Shown here piece after piece: positions 10,278 to 21,338 of a stretch of 64,000 bases of DNA. The translations under genes were made by a program, and so were the position numbers. Below the pieces are notes generated by a model, which was not told the DNA's origin, did not search any database, and worked only from the letters and a program-made list of their open reading frames with translations. Location: assembly GCA_002118135.1 (NCBI GenBank), contig BDIU01000139.1:62001-126000 (forward strand), given 5' to 3'. Every line of letters begins with the position of its first letter. Position 1 is the stretch's first letter. Source of the stretch: Trebouxia sp. TZW2008 (lineage: Eukaryota; Chlorophyta; Trebouxiophyceae; Trebouxiales; Trebouxiaceae).

Positions 10278-13200
10278 TCAGAGTTGCTGAACAGCAGCCA
10301 GATAAGTGTCTGGCAGATGATCAACAAGGATCTCTGGCAACAGCAACAACCGCGAAAAACACTCCTTCTGTACATCCAACAAAATCGGCTGCTTCTGCCA
10401 GAGCTTCTGCACCTCTTCTTCAGGACTCACTGCTGAGGTGTCAGCTTCAGACACAGCAGCTGCCGACGATGACAGATCAGCTGCTGAGGAAGATGAAGGG
10501 TTCTGCTCCTGACCATCTATTGAAAACGAAGCAGCAGCTGCTGATGAAGAGGAAGGGTCATCTTCAGGATGCATAGCCTGCTCAGGATCTGCGACTGGTA
10601 TGTGTGCATCTTCAGAGCTTGGCTGATCAGGTGAAGGAAGCATCCAGATGATCCTGCCTGCAACAAGCTTAATCTCTCACCAACCAATCCCACTATGCAC
10701 ACAGTGATGCAGTTGCATTGCATGCTTCTGTGTACATGCCAAACATGTGCTTGGCCTGATCAAGATCCGCAATTGGTATATGTGCATCATCAGAGCTGGG
10801 TTGATCAGGTGAAGGGAGCATCCAAATGGTCCTGCCTGCAACCAGCTCAAGCTGTCTGCAAATTCTCATATGTTTCATTTGTAGTCCACGCATTTGCATG
10901 CTTTCCAGGATTGCAGGGGTGAGAGGTGAAAGCAACTACATCAAGTGCCTGGTGTCTGCAAGGGGGTCTTGCATATGCATTTAGTCGACGGCAATGACAT
11001 CAGAGTCAGGTTTGAGGGTGGACGGGTCGGTTTGGGGTGACTTAGAGTTAGGGGGCTTGCCTGGTGGGTAGAGGGGGGTAGGCGGCCCATCAGGTTCCAG
11101 CCTGGTCACCCCTAGCATGTCTGCCACACCCTCTTGCATCCTGTGTGAATCATACACATTGTCAAACATACAGCACGCACACCATACAGGATGTAAACCA
11201 TATAAAGTGTGACCCATGCAGGATTTGAAACATACAGGATGCGAACCTTACACGAAGCCAAGTGCATGCAGACGTTGCAGTTAGAGACAAGGCAGTATGG
11301 GGCAGCTTGGTAGAAAGAATGCATCAATCAGCAATAGCTGATCTCTGACGACTGTCAGCATTGAGCCTGACAATGAGCAACTGTGCACCTGAGATGCGAT
11401 CAGAGTCTGTCAAAACTGAGTGTGCTGATGAGCAGCAATGCAACTTCTGTGCAATAAGATGCCGGCAGCATGCAAAGGCACCAACAAATGACAACATGTG
11501 ATAAGACTTCTGCTGATTGCAGCATTCCAACAGATAGCATGTAGATATGATGACATGAGATTTTGCCAGATTGGCAGTACACACAAGCTGAGCAGATGCC
11601 ACTCACCGCTGTTCTGTTTGGCTGCCTTCAGCATTCCCTTGAACACATTGCGACCTGGCAGCTGCTTGAGAACCTGGATTGCCAGCATGCTCAGGGCCCT
11701 CAGCTGAATCTGCCCTGCCCTGTGCGAGGGGCTGCGCTACGCTGCCCTGCCCTGCATCAAGGCCTTGCTGCTGGATCTGCCCCAGAAGCTGCCCTGCTGC
11801 CTGTGCTATGCTGCTGTGCTCGTTACCTGAAGAATGAGGCTGGGTGGAGTCAGGGCCAGCGGTTTGGCGTGGGAGGGATGTAGCATGGCTGCCTGTAAGT
11901 CTGCTGTTGTGCTGCGGGCTCCTGAGCACCTTGACGGCCTTTCCATTGGCAGCTTTTCTTGGACTGGCCAAAGGCGCTTTGCTACTTATAGACTGCCTGA
12001 ACACTCTATCGCTCGTGCTGTTAGATGTGGGTTGAAGCGCTGGAGTTGGCTCAAAGTCATGCTGGTGGTTTGAGAGAGGGCGCATAGCGTGCAAAGCATG
12101 CGCAGCATTTGAAGGTGATGATGACATGGCTTGCTGCGCTGCTGAGATTCTGTCCATGGCTGCATCAGCCAGATGAGCTGCCTGATCTGATGGATCATCT
12201 GGATGATCCAGTGAGGTCATGATTGCATCATCATCCTTATTGCATGCCGCAGCTGCTTGATCAGCTGAGCCAAGATCATCTGGCAGATCCTGAGGATGTG
12301 ACTGATTCCCAGAAGCTGACTGATCAGGTTCCTTTTGCTGATCCCTGCTTTTGCCCTTGCTCCAAAAAGGAATGCTTGGCCAGAAGAAAGAACTCCCGCC
12401 TGCCTTTCGCTTTTGAGCTTGACCACTGGGGCCCTCAGCTACTGATAAGTCACCTTCACTTGAACTAGTTGAGACGGCTTCATCACTAGTACCATGCATG
12501 TCTTGGCTGGAGGTTGCGCCATGGCTTCTGCCAGTGGCGGGTTTGTCTGCATACCCAGGCAACTTTGTGCCATCAGTGTTTCTGCCAGATGCCTGTTCTG
12601 GGAGGAGGACGTTGGTCAGAGGGCGAGGGGACAGAGCAACTGGGTGCAGCCCCACCTCCCGGGCACCTCCTACAGCTGCCCCCGCCAGGGATGTCTGTGA
12701 AGGATTTTTGGGCAGGGCAGTTGGGTGCAGCCCTGCCTCCAGGACACCTCCTGGGGCTGCTCCTGACAGGGATGTTTGGGAAGGGTTGCGGGGCAGGGCA
12801 GGCCCCAACAAGCCCTCAGGTACCATACTCTCAGCAAACTGGGCAGCATCAACTACGCCCTGATTACTCTCCATTGATCTGCTCCTTTGCTGAGGTGAGT
12901 CTGCCTGCATGAGGAGATTGAGCTGAGCCATATACATTTGCGGATACAATGTTCTGCATCTGGTGCTATGACTTGATGCTGATTTGAAGCATGCTAGGGC
13001 TTTTGAGTCTTGCTGGCATGAATATACTTCTTGTAGCAGGGCAGGTTGAGTAGGCGTGGGTTGTGCTGTATGATGGACCTATGAATTTGGCCTACCACAG
13101 CATGACAGCATCAGCAGCTGACATGCTGCAAGCATCAGAAGTCAAACATCAACAGCAGCAGCAGCAGCAGCAGCAGCAGACACATTATAGTGAGTTCAAT

Positions 13201-16200
13201 ATGGTGTCAAGTGCCTGGTCTACAACCGTGCATGACTGACCTGGTCTACCTTCAATACTTTACTCTTCTGAGGGCTGCTTTCCATGAAGGCCTGAACAGC
13301 TGCATGGCTTGCAATGTCCACAGCTTCCTCATCATCTGCATGTTGACCATTCAGTCTTAATTTGCAGTTCATCAACAACTCAGCGCACATTTTCTGGACA
13401 TTCCAAATCATGCCGCAGATGCTTGAAGTGCACAGCTAGATGTTGGTGTATGAAACAGCAACAGCAAAAGCATTGACAGCTTAGCAAAGCATGCAAGCAG
13501 GTGACATAGTCAAGATGAGTTGGCTTTGTGTGGGTTGGATCGAGTGGGATTCTATCTGAGGTCCAGGATTGCCCACAAAGTCACAAGCAATGCGCATGCA
13601 GTCCCAACATGCCGGGGAAACAAATCATTGCACAGAACAGCACAACAACTTCTGCAGTGTGAGTAATGCAATGGCAATGAAGAGCCCACCTAGCAATGGC
13701 AGCACAGCATTGAGGCCCTGTGGGTCATCATGGACTAGTTGCCCAGCTCTATTGGGCTTCTTGAACACCCAGTCGATCTTGAAAGCAGACATCAGTTGCT
13801 CAATCCTGCATCGCAGCACAAATGAGGCATTGCATTGAGGCAGTGCAGTGTCTGGAAACAGGAGCGGTCGTGTACCAGTTGGCCTGCTGTGTTGGCTTCT
13901 TGAACCCCCAGTCTATCTTGAAGCCTGACAACAGCTGCTCAATCCTGCATGACGGCACAGACAAGCTGCTGCATTGAGGCAGTGCCGTGCAATACAGTGC
14001 AGAGCAGAATTTGTTGACAGGCAGGGTTGTGTGACAGTTGGTCCGCTCTGTTGGCTTTGTGAACCCCCCAGTCCATCTTGAAGGACGACATCAACTGCTC
14101 AATCCTGCATGACAGCACAGACCAGGCGTTGCATTGAGGCAAATCAGTGCAGTGTCTGGTGACAGGAGTGGTTGTGTATCAGTCGGCCTGCTATGTTGAG
14201 CTTTTCAAACCCCCAGTCCATGTTGAAGCCTGACAACAGCTGCTCAATCCTGCATCACGCCGCAAAACAGGAATGCGTCAAGGTTTTGCAGTGTCATTGG
14301 CGAGTGAGACAGCACTCACACGTTTTTTGTAAGTTGTCTATGGACCCAAAGAGACTGCAAATGCAAGACCATGTTGAGCACCCAATAAACAGCCAGCCTG
14401 TGGCAAGCAAGGGTTCGCATCCAATGATTGCTGCATGGCTATGACTGCATATGATGCCACATGGGTTTCTATAAAGGTCAAAGCTACTGCAGGCTGCATA
14501 TCATGTTGCCTTTTCAAGCCCTAAACCTTGCAGCCGCCCATGGTTTAGGGTTTGAAAGGCAGTATACCACATGGGTATGACTTCCCCCAAGATGGACCTG
14601 ATGCAGCATGACCTGACGGCGCAAAACCGATAAGTGAAGACTGTACTCTTGAGGCAATAGCACGCCCAATACAATAGCATTTGCGTCAAAGCTTCGGCCA
14701 CCATACAATTTTGGATGCAGACACGCACCATATGATGTGATGGTAGAAATTAGTCCCAGGAAACGTTCAAGGGTGATGATGTTCTGCCCAGTGGCTTGCA
14801 TGGACAGCACAAGCACTATAGATTTGCTGGTGTGTGGCAAGAGGTCAAGCCATGAATCAAGTCACTGTGCTCATGCTAGCACTGCAGTAAGCAGAACTGC
14901 AGTGTTGAGCTGGTCAGGAGCACAGTCAGGAGTGAAAGTCACAGGAGCTGCGTAGTACGCAATTGCACGAGCTTGAAGAAGCCATGGCAGAAGACATAAT
15001 ACAATCAAATCACCAGGGCTCCTGCATGCTGAGCCAGACCCTGCTCTCACATACGAGTCGGCACAAAGCTTGTATGGTGAGTAATGCATGCTCATTGCCG
15101 TAAATGCAAGAGAATCTAGGCCACACTCAATGAGTATGACAAAACTGTGCTTGATGTCACTAGCTATCCTACTGGCACCTCCCAACGTGAGTGCATAAGT
15201 GTATAGTCAAGACATTCATGCCAAGCCAAATGAACAAGGGCAATGTGACAGGGCTGATCTGTATTGATATGACTGTCAAACCTGCGCACTAGAGGTCGCC
15301 CAACACATGTAGATATCTGCATATTCAGAGATCTCTACACTGCACGCCACGAGTCAGGGCAATGCGACAGTACTGACCTGTGCTTGACATCACTGGCAGC
15401 CCTTCTCACTGGGGATGCCCCTACCAGCTCCACAAAGATGCCCTCTACACTGGCATAGCTCAGCCTTGGCACTGCGTCAGACCTGCCAAGCATGAGCCAA
15501 CTGCTGTCAGTGTGACTGCGAGATGCAATTCCTACATCCAGTGCTACTCTGCACAGTGCTCATGTCGTGGGGTGAGACTGACTGTGCCAATGCTGCTGTG
15601 TTCAGAGGGGAAGCGCTTTGGGACAGTTGTGATTTTGGCATGCTTGCGGTTTCATGACCTACAGGTAGACAGTGAAGCCGTGATGTCAGCTTTTCATGCG
15701 CAAACTGACAGCATATGCTGGAATATGTAGTAACAATATTGATCAATAATAATGATAATAACAATAATATCAATATTAATATTTAATATTAATCTTATTA
15801 TACTGACAGCATGACTGCGGCCTTGCCATACAAGATCAGCAAGGCATGGTGGCATGCATGGTCACAGAGGCAATGTGCAGACTCTGAGCAATGACCACCA
15901 GACATCAAAGGCCATTTCGAACACAAGTGTGACAGACAATTGGGTATATTATAACCCTGGGATTCAAGCCCCAACCCATAGCCACAAACCTGAGAATGAG
16001 GGAGGTGATGAAGGGCCGGCAGGCTTCAGACAAGGGGCCACTGAACACAGCTGCAGGGCTGATCACACAGCATCGCACTGGCCCCAGGCCCTCAGGGGCA
16101 GTGCCGTCCCTCAGTAGGGCAGCTACAATGGCGGCCACACCTCCTGCAGGAAAGGGATAGGCAGACTCAGATTCACAGTAAGAGGCAAACAGGAGGAGTT

Positions 16201-19200
16201 GAAAATTCAATTCCTCCTGTTTGCATGTCAGCATGAATTGGTCGATGATCACTCCTTGTGGGATCTACAGAAGGACGTGATAGCAAGGCTGCATGCAGGG
16301 TGTGACCTCCCATGAAACGGCCATTGATCAAGCATCACACGCATGAACATCAATACCAGCCTATGTGTAAGGCTGATAATATTTCAGCTCAGTGACGAGC
16401 TTTACTTCCCATGGACTGGCCGGTCACTACCAAGTGCCAGCCTCAATTGCTCTCAGCTGCAAACTGCAGTGCTGAAATGGCCAAGCGGTACCCCCATCAT
16501 GACCAGATGCCGCACAGAAGGGTTCCGCAACATTGACACACCACAGGACACTTTTACAGCAGCGTAGCATGCAGAGTTATACCTACCATGAAATGGCCAG
16601 TGTGCAATTGGTACAGAGACCGTGTTTTGCAGGCTGCACAATAGCTACATGACAGCGCAATTTGCAACAATGTTTCAGGGTGGTCCTGCATGCTTTGAGT
16701 TTGATGCAGGTCTATACCTCCCATGGAGTGACCGGTGACTACAAGGGGCCAGCCTGGGTAGCTCTCAGCTGCAGACTGTAGCGCTGCTGCGGTGTTGCAG
16801 TGCACAAAAGTGGCCGCACTCATCATGCCTTCATGCACCTTGCCTGAATAAGAACAGCCATTTAGTTCTTGAACACCCAGTTGAGGCTTCTGACAGAAAT
16901 GACACACTGATGCCAAAACATGCACTTTGCCTGAACACAAACTCCCAATTCAGACTTGTGCGCAAATTAACCACTCATCATGCCTTCACGTGTCTTGACA
17001 GGACACACACAGCCAGTCTTATACACTTGACATGCTGAGATGCACGCACTCATATTGGCGTGCATAACTGTTTATTTGTGACATGAGGCAAATTTATGGC
17101 TTGGGCCAGGATACCAAAATTTGCAAAATTTTGTGACTGTAATTGGCATGTCACATGGTCATTGATTTTGGTCGGGCTCAATGTAGATTGATGCTTCTCC
17201 TGTAGACTCAGATGATGGCATGGCCAGGGAAAGGCAGTGCACACAAGACAACACTCATTTTCATGTATACAGAGACAGATGCTGACACAGGTGCAATGAT
17301 CTTGTGTATCATGGGGTCAACAGCACTAATCTCTCGTGCGGCAGCAGCTTCAAACTGTCGGTACAGTTGAGTACCTTGCACTCCTAGCAGATTCAGCTCC
17401 ATGGGATTGGCACTGAGGTCTGACAACACATCTCCCACCTCCAGAGAGCCCCTGCATATGAAATGTATATGAATTGCAAATGCATACGAGTTAGGGAAGA
17501 AGCAGCATCAAAGCACCTTTGTTTGGTAAGGTAATGCAGGCAACTGTAGCTGGCATTCCAGGTGAACAGTCAGCATGGGTTGTGCTTCTGCTGTCTGGGC
17601 AATGAAGCATACCCAAGACAGCGTTACTTTGGGTTTTGTTTGGCGTTGACTTGACTGATGTAGGCTTTGCCCACTGTGAGGTACTGAGAGGTCGCTTTGC
17701 TTTTGTGCCTTGTGAGCTACAGGGGCACTGATATTTAGTGTCATCTCTCTTGTGAGGCGTGACTCTGAGCATAAGATGCCTCATTGATTTCCTGTCAGAT
17801 GAGAAGATGCAAAATCCTGGCATCGTGGCCACAGCAAGGGGTCAATGACCCTGTGTCGGGTGAGCCACTGAGACAAGGACCATTTTGGGCAAATTCTCAT
17901 CATAAGCATGACCCTGAGCAAAAGGCACTTAACAAGAAATGTGATGTGACTCTTTGATAGCCCTGACCCCCTCTGGTTTCCACAGGAATTCATTCTCAGG
18001 ATCAGCTACAGCCCAGAAATTTGCACTGAGGCCCGTTGAAGTTCTGATGTCTGGATCATGATGCTTGCATGCAGTTGCTGATGGCAGATCGCGTCTCATA
18101 GTGATGACATCCCTGCCTCAGTCACTGGAGCATTTGGCAGGCGATACTTCTCGTGGAGACATGGTGCAAAAAGAGTGCACCCCAGTCTTTTTGCGCCATC
18201 TCCACAAGAAAATAAAACACCTGCCGAATGCTCCATTGATTTGGGCAGAGGCATCATCACCGCTGAGCAGGTGCCATTGCTTGCATTGCATGTAAGCATC
18301 ATAACTGTTTGTCATGTCACAATTGCTGCAAGGCAACGTCTGATGACCAGGCTGATGCATTAGTTGGCTTTTTGGGGTCAACCCCCCACTGAAAGGTAAA
18401 GAAGGAAACAGTCACGATGTTTGTCATCGCGATGGGATCTTCTGCACTGAATAGTAGCGTAAGACTGCTGCTGCTAGTGAAGCAATCACGCTCTGGATGG
18501 GATAGGGCAATCGGAGCCACAGACAGGTTGTACAAGTACAAGTGGCTGATGCGCGCACAGAAATACCATTGTGGGTCTTTGGTGTTGGTTAACAACAGGC
18601 ACAATGCGACAATATGCTCTGTGTCAGCCCTGTGTAGCTGGTGATATGGCCAATGACTGCACTGAGGTAAAAATTGTTCTGCATTACCTGATTGCAAGGA
18701 TGATGCAGTGATTGGCCTTATCAGCAGCCACATAGTGGCAGGGCCGCATGACGCTGTTGCTCCACTCCCCCATGATCACATCAGCTGGCTCTAGCCCGGC
18801 TAGCTGAGCCACTGCTGTGTTGTTGGCCTCTGCCGACGCACCCCCCGCAACATCAAAACTGCATCACGGGCCAAGCTTGTTGATGAATTGTAGGCGGGCA
18901 AAGAGTAAGGAAGATGCGGTGGTTGGTCGCATATCAGCAGCTACATAGTGGCAGGGCTGCATGACGCTGTTGCTCCACTCCCCCATGATCACATCGGCTG
19001 GCTCTAGCCCGGCTAGCTGAGCTGCTGCTGTGCTGTTTGCATCTGCTGACGCACCACCAGCAGCAGCAAAGTTGCATCAAAGGCCATGTGTATTGCCACC
19101 TGTTTGTATTTTGTGGAACTCAGCAGCTCAGTAAACGACTAAACATTGATGGTGGGTGGAGGCAATGCTGTACGACCAGCGATGGCCTAGCTTTTGACAG

Positions 19201-21338
19201 AAATCTGGACCTGCAGCAGGTCCAGTCTCAAATCTACTTCAGGTGCGAAGTACAAACAGGTGCATTAGGTCTGACACAAGTATTGCCACCGCATAATTAC
19301 AAAATTTGCCCTCAAGCAGGGGTCAGGCTAGAGCAGAGTCTGCAAAATGATGCCTGCTGTGCAGCCCCACCTGATTTGGTGCACAGTGTGCATGAGGGCA
19401 AAGTTGAGCAAATTGGACATGTGGCCTGCCGCCATGGCATAGCCATATGCTGCCCTGGAATGGACAGCGGCACACAGCAGCTCCCGCACCAGGCTGGGCC
19501 GCTGCTCCTCATCCTCCTCACCCAGCCTGTCCTCACTTTTGGGCTGACTCTGCAAGCGAGTCAGCAGCAGGCTTGCTTCAAAGCACAGTAATATAGATTC
19601 TTGAGGCTTTGACAAGCAGCAGGCCTCTGCTTACTTGGTGTCCTTCTCACCAAGCGAAGAAAGTGTGCTTGCACAGATGCTGTGTAGCAAACATGCCTCA
19701 CCAGGTTTCTTCGACTGTACAACAGGCTTGCTGTCAGCACCCATTGGTGACAACTCAAGCAGTCAACAGGACTGAAATAGAGCAACACGTACAAGTGGCA
19801 TATCAAGAGGTCCACAGAGCTGAGACTCACAGGCAATGAGTTGTAGTTGAAAACACGACATAGACTGCAATGTAGAGGCATACCTGGTCAGTTGGCTCGC
19901 TGAGCGCCTTGAGGTCAATCTGGCAGTGCATGTTGCTCTGCTGCAACTCCAACAAAGCCGCCTGGTGCTGATTGTACATCACCCACCTGCAGCTTGCATT
20001 GTTTCTTTTTGACCTCTGACTTTGAGGCACAACTGCAAAATGCACAAATGGTGCATGTCTGTCAGTGTGCATATCTAAAACCGTATCTAGCGTAAGTCCT
20101 TGGTTATGTCAGCAGACAGTGCCTAAATTGATGATGCTTATGCAAAGCTGGCATCTGTACGACCACTGCAGCTGGTCTGTGCAAGTGTGTGGCGTTGTCG
20201 AAAGCTATGAAGCAATCTCACTGAAGCCGCAAGCTTATTTAGCACATAGATACACATACAATGCATGATAAGTGGAGATAAGCTTCAAGTGAAAAAGCAA
20301 TCAGAGAGGGTGTGGTACCAGGCTCCAGGGTCCCAAGGAACCACATTCCAGATTTGGTGTCGCCGAATGCACCCAGCAAACATGCCAATGAAGATGCGCA
20401 CGACACTTTTCCTGCGCTCAGTCTCTGTTTGTTTGCGCACCCTGCATGAAACGGCACATTGTTCTCGTTCAGGACCTCGGTGTCATACAAGCAGACATTG
20501 TTGCACTTAGGCAGCTGGCAAGCTGTTTATGTGCACTCAGTGCAAATATGAAGACACAGATGCGAGAATGATGAGCAGCCGAAATATGCAAATCTGAGCT
20601 CACTTGAGCCCACTAGATGTAGCAACTCTCATAATTGAGTAATCTGAAGGCACTCACTGGCTGAGCGTGTATTAAGCTTAGACTACACTTGGTGTGCATG
20701 CCAGAAGACACAGGTAGACCAAGCCTCACCTAGCACCAAACATTGTTGTGGTTGGACTGATGAGGGCTTCTGTGAGGGCTGCTGCAGTCTGCCCCTCAGC
20801 ATCAGCCCTGGCAGCGGCCTGCTTATGCTTTGTGGTCCCATTTTCTGAAGCTTCTGCCTTCTTGCGCCACAGTCTTCGCCTGACAAAGTCTGTGGCACGC
20901 TGTGATGCTCGCCCACCTTCCCTTGGATAGTCAAAATGCCTGAGCAGCAATGTAACACTCTGAGGCAGCTTTAGATCAAGGCAAAAGCGGATTTTGAAAC
21001 TGACGGACGCAGCTTACTTGAACACTGAGGCATACTGCCAGCCATCAGCATCTGTGCTGATTGTCACGGCCACCTCCCAGCTGTCGGGACATCGTTTTGG
21101 CGACTGGCCACTCTCGAAAGTTAGTTGTGCGCCTTCAGAGGTACTCCAGTGTGCGCGTTCCAGTAGCGCAGGAGAGCGCCTGGGAGTGACACTGATCGTA
21201 AATGCCCGAAACTGCACTGTTCCTCTGCCGAGCTCACCCAACTATTTGGCAAACGGTCTTTTGTACTGAAACTGCCCAGACCTACCAGGTGATACCATAG
21301 TGTCGCTGGTTCTGCCAAGCCTCGGTCAACGGCAGCAT
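10278..21338 (-). CDS. DysF domain-DAGL-type class 3 lipase fusion
   Basis: Sixteen exons in transcript order: 21338-21296, 21216-21018, 20939-20730, 20441-20319, 19986-19884, 19549-19371, 18858-18688, 17451-17375, 16843-16718, 16143-15990, 15482-15378, 13805-13690, 13335-13250, 12904-11607, 11140-11061, 10657-10278; 1149 aa. Exons 1-3 make a dysferlin/peroxin DysF domain (WQNQRHY, DSWEVAVTIS, DGWQYASVFKHF, ATDFVRRRLWRKK). The lipase core follows: LAIRGSLEVGDVLSDL, nucleophile Ser408 in GHSMGG, Asp464 in SDAVPRLS, LYPPG, and His1137 in ILVDHLPDTYL. This triad order and the LYPPG step are those of sn-1 diacylglycerol lipases. Exon 14 is a 433-residue low-complexity insert sitting where DAGLs carry their regulatory loop; it contains two ~27-aa repeats (NPSQTSL). 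No membrane helices were found at the N-terminus, unlike animal DAGL. Intron 15 has a GC donor. The first intron and start are least sure. Confidence 0.83.
10752..10835 (-). repeat. Intact-frame copy of last exon head of DysF lipase
   Basis: Downstream of a good acceptor (10837/10836), the sequence reads GRTIWMLPSPDQPSSDDAH, against GRIIWMLPSPDQPSSEDAH in the working last exon (10657 onward). It stays open to a stop at 10693. It lies upstream of the working exon. If spliced from the same GC donor it would give a shortened protein lacking the catalytic histidine. Confidence 0.85.
13152..13181 (+). repeat. CAG trinucleotide run in intron 13
   Basis: About nine CAG units lie in intron 13 of the DysF lipase (CTG on the transcribed sense). 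It is a simple microsatellite and is not in coding sequence. Confidence 0.85.
13880..14275 (-). repeat. Three pseudo-copies of DysF lipase exon 12 head
   Basis: Exon 12 begins at 13805 with IEQLMSAFKIDWVFKKPNRAG. Its acceptor and head recur at about 13950-13880, 14116-14047 and 14265-14195, all upstream in transcript order, with a spacing of about 145-165 bp. The shared core on the + strand is ACAGCTGCTCAATCCTGCAT and close variants. Flanking intron sequence (GCATTGAGGCAGTGCAGTG) is part of the repeat unit. Confidence 0.88.
14508..14560. repeat. Inverted repeat with telomere-like TTTAGGG cores
   Basis: GCCTTTTCAAGCCCTAAACC at 14508-14527 pairs with GGTTTAGGGTTTGAAAGGC at 14542-14560, with one mismatch and one bulge, across a 14-nt loop. 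It sits in intron 11 of the DysF lipase, next to the exon 12 array. Each arm contains one plant-type telomere heptamer, which may be coincidence. Confidence 0.75.
15141..15285 (-). repeat. Two copies of DysF lipase exon 11 tail and donor region
   Basis: The working exon 11 ends at 15378 with GCCAGTGATGTCAAGCACAG and the donor GTCAGT. The same end recurs, diverged, at 15285-15230 (GACAGTCATATCAATACAGA read on the reverse strand) and at 15185-15141 (GCTAGTGACATCAAGCACAG). Both lie downstream in transcript order, in intron 11. The flanking GGGCAATGTGACAGGGCTG unit is shared. Confidence 0.72.
15728..15805. repeat. AT-rich palindromic tract
   Basis: A nearly pure A/T stretch of ATT/AAT units with internal self-complementarity (for example AATATTGAT and ATCAATATT) lies in intron 10 of the DysF lipase. 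It is low-complexity DNA with no coding signal. Confidence 0.75.
16185..16224. repeat. 40-nt near-perfect palindrome
   Basis: GCAAACAGGAGGAGTTGAA pairs with TTCAATTCCTCCTGTTTGC with one mismatch and a 2-nt loop. It lies in intron 9 of the DysF lipase, 40 bp from the exon 10 acceptor, in the same intron as the three exon 9 tail copies. Confidence 0.88.
16296..16612 (-). repeat. Three copies of the GHSMGG exon tail
   Basis: Exon 9 ends with the catalytic serine motif, CACTCCATGGGAG and donor GTATAG (16718/16717). Downstream in transcript order, the same end recurs at about 16610-16565 (TTTCATGGTAGGTATAAC), 16500-16385 (longest, reading GQSMG instead of GHSMG, with an in-frame stop before it) and 16330-16296 (TTTCATGGGAGGTCAC). 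All are disabled copies of the active-site exon inside intron 9. Confidence 0.82.
18122..18238. repeat. Large imperfect hairpin, ~55-bp arms
   Basis: The segment from CACTGGAGCATTTGGCAGG (18123) to GTGCAAAAAGAGTG is matched by the reverse complement of the segment ending CACCTGCCGAATGCTCCAT (to 18236). Arms are about 55 bp with roughly 80% pairing and a short loop near 18181-18186. It lies in intron 7 of the DysF lipase. Such a fold could be a small-RNA precursor or a MITE-like element; neither is shown. Confidence 0.8.
18908..19082 (-). repeat. Complete silenced copy of DysF lipase exon 7
   Basis: This copies the whole of exon 7 (18858-18688), including the stretch EWSNSVMQPCHYVAAD, with close to 90% identity in the centre. 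The reading frame is open through the copied region. The acceptor has changed from GATGCAG to GATGCAA, and the donor GGTAATG is lost. So the upstream copy is open but cannot splice, while the downstream copy is used. Confidence 0.9.

Noticed and set aside
10278..10643. Separate small Ser-rich protein gene
   Set aside because: Its C-terminus is the DAGL histidine segment and its first codons complete the LYPPG-RIIW step. It is the last lipase exon.
11603..12949. Single-exon gene of 448 codons
   Set aside because: It has an acceptor at its start and a donor at its end, both in phase with neighbouring lipase exons, and it fits the DAGL regulatory insert.
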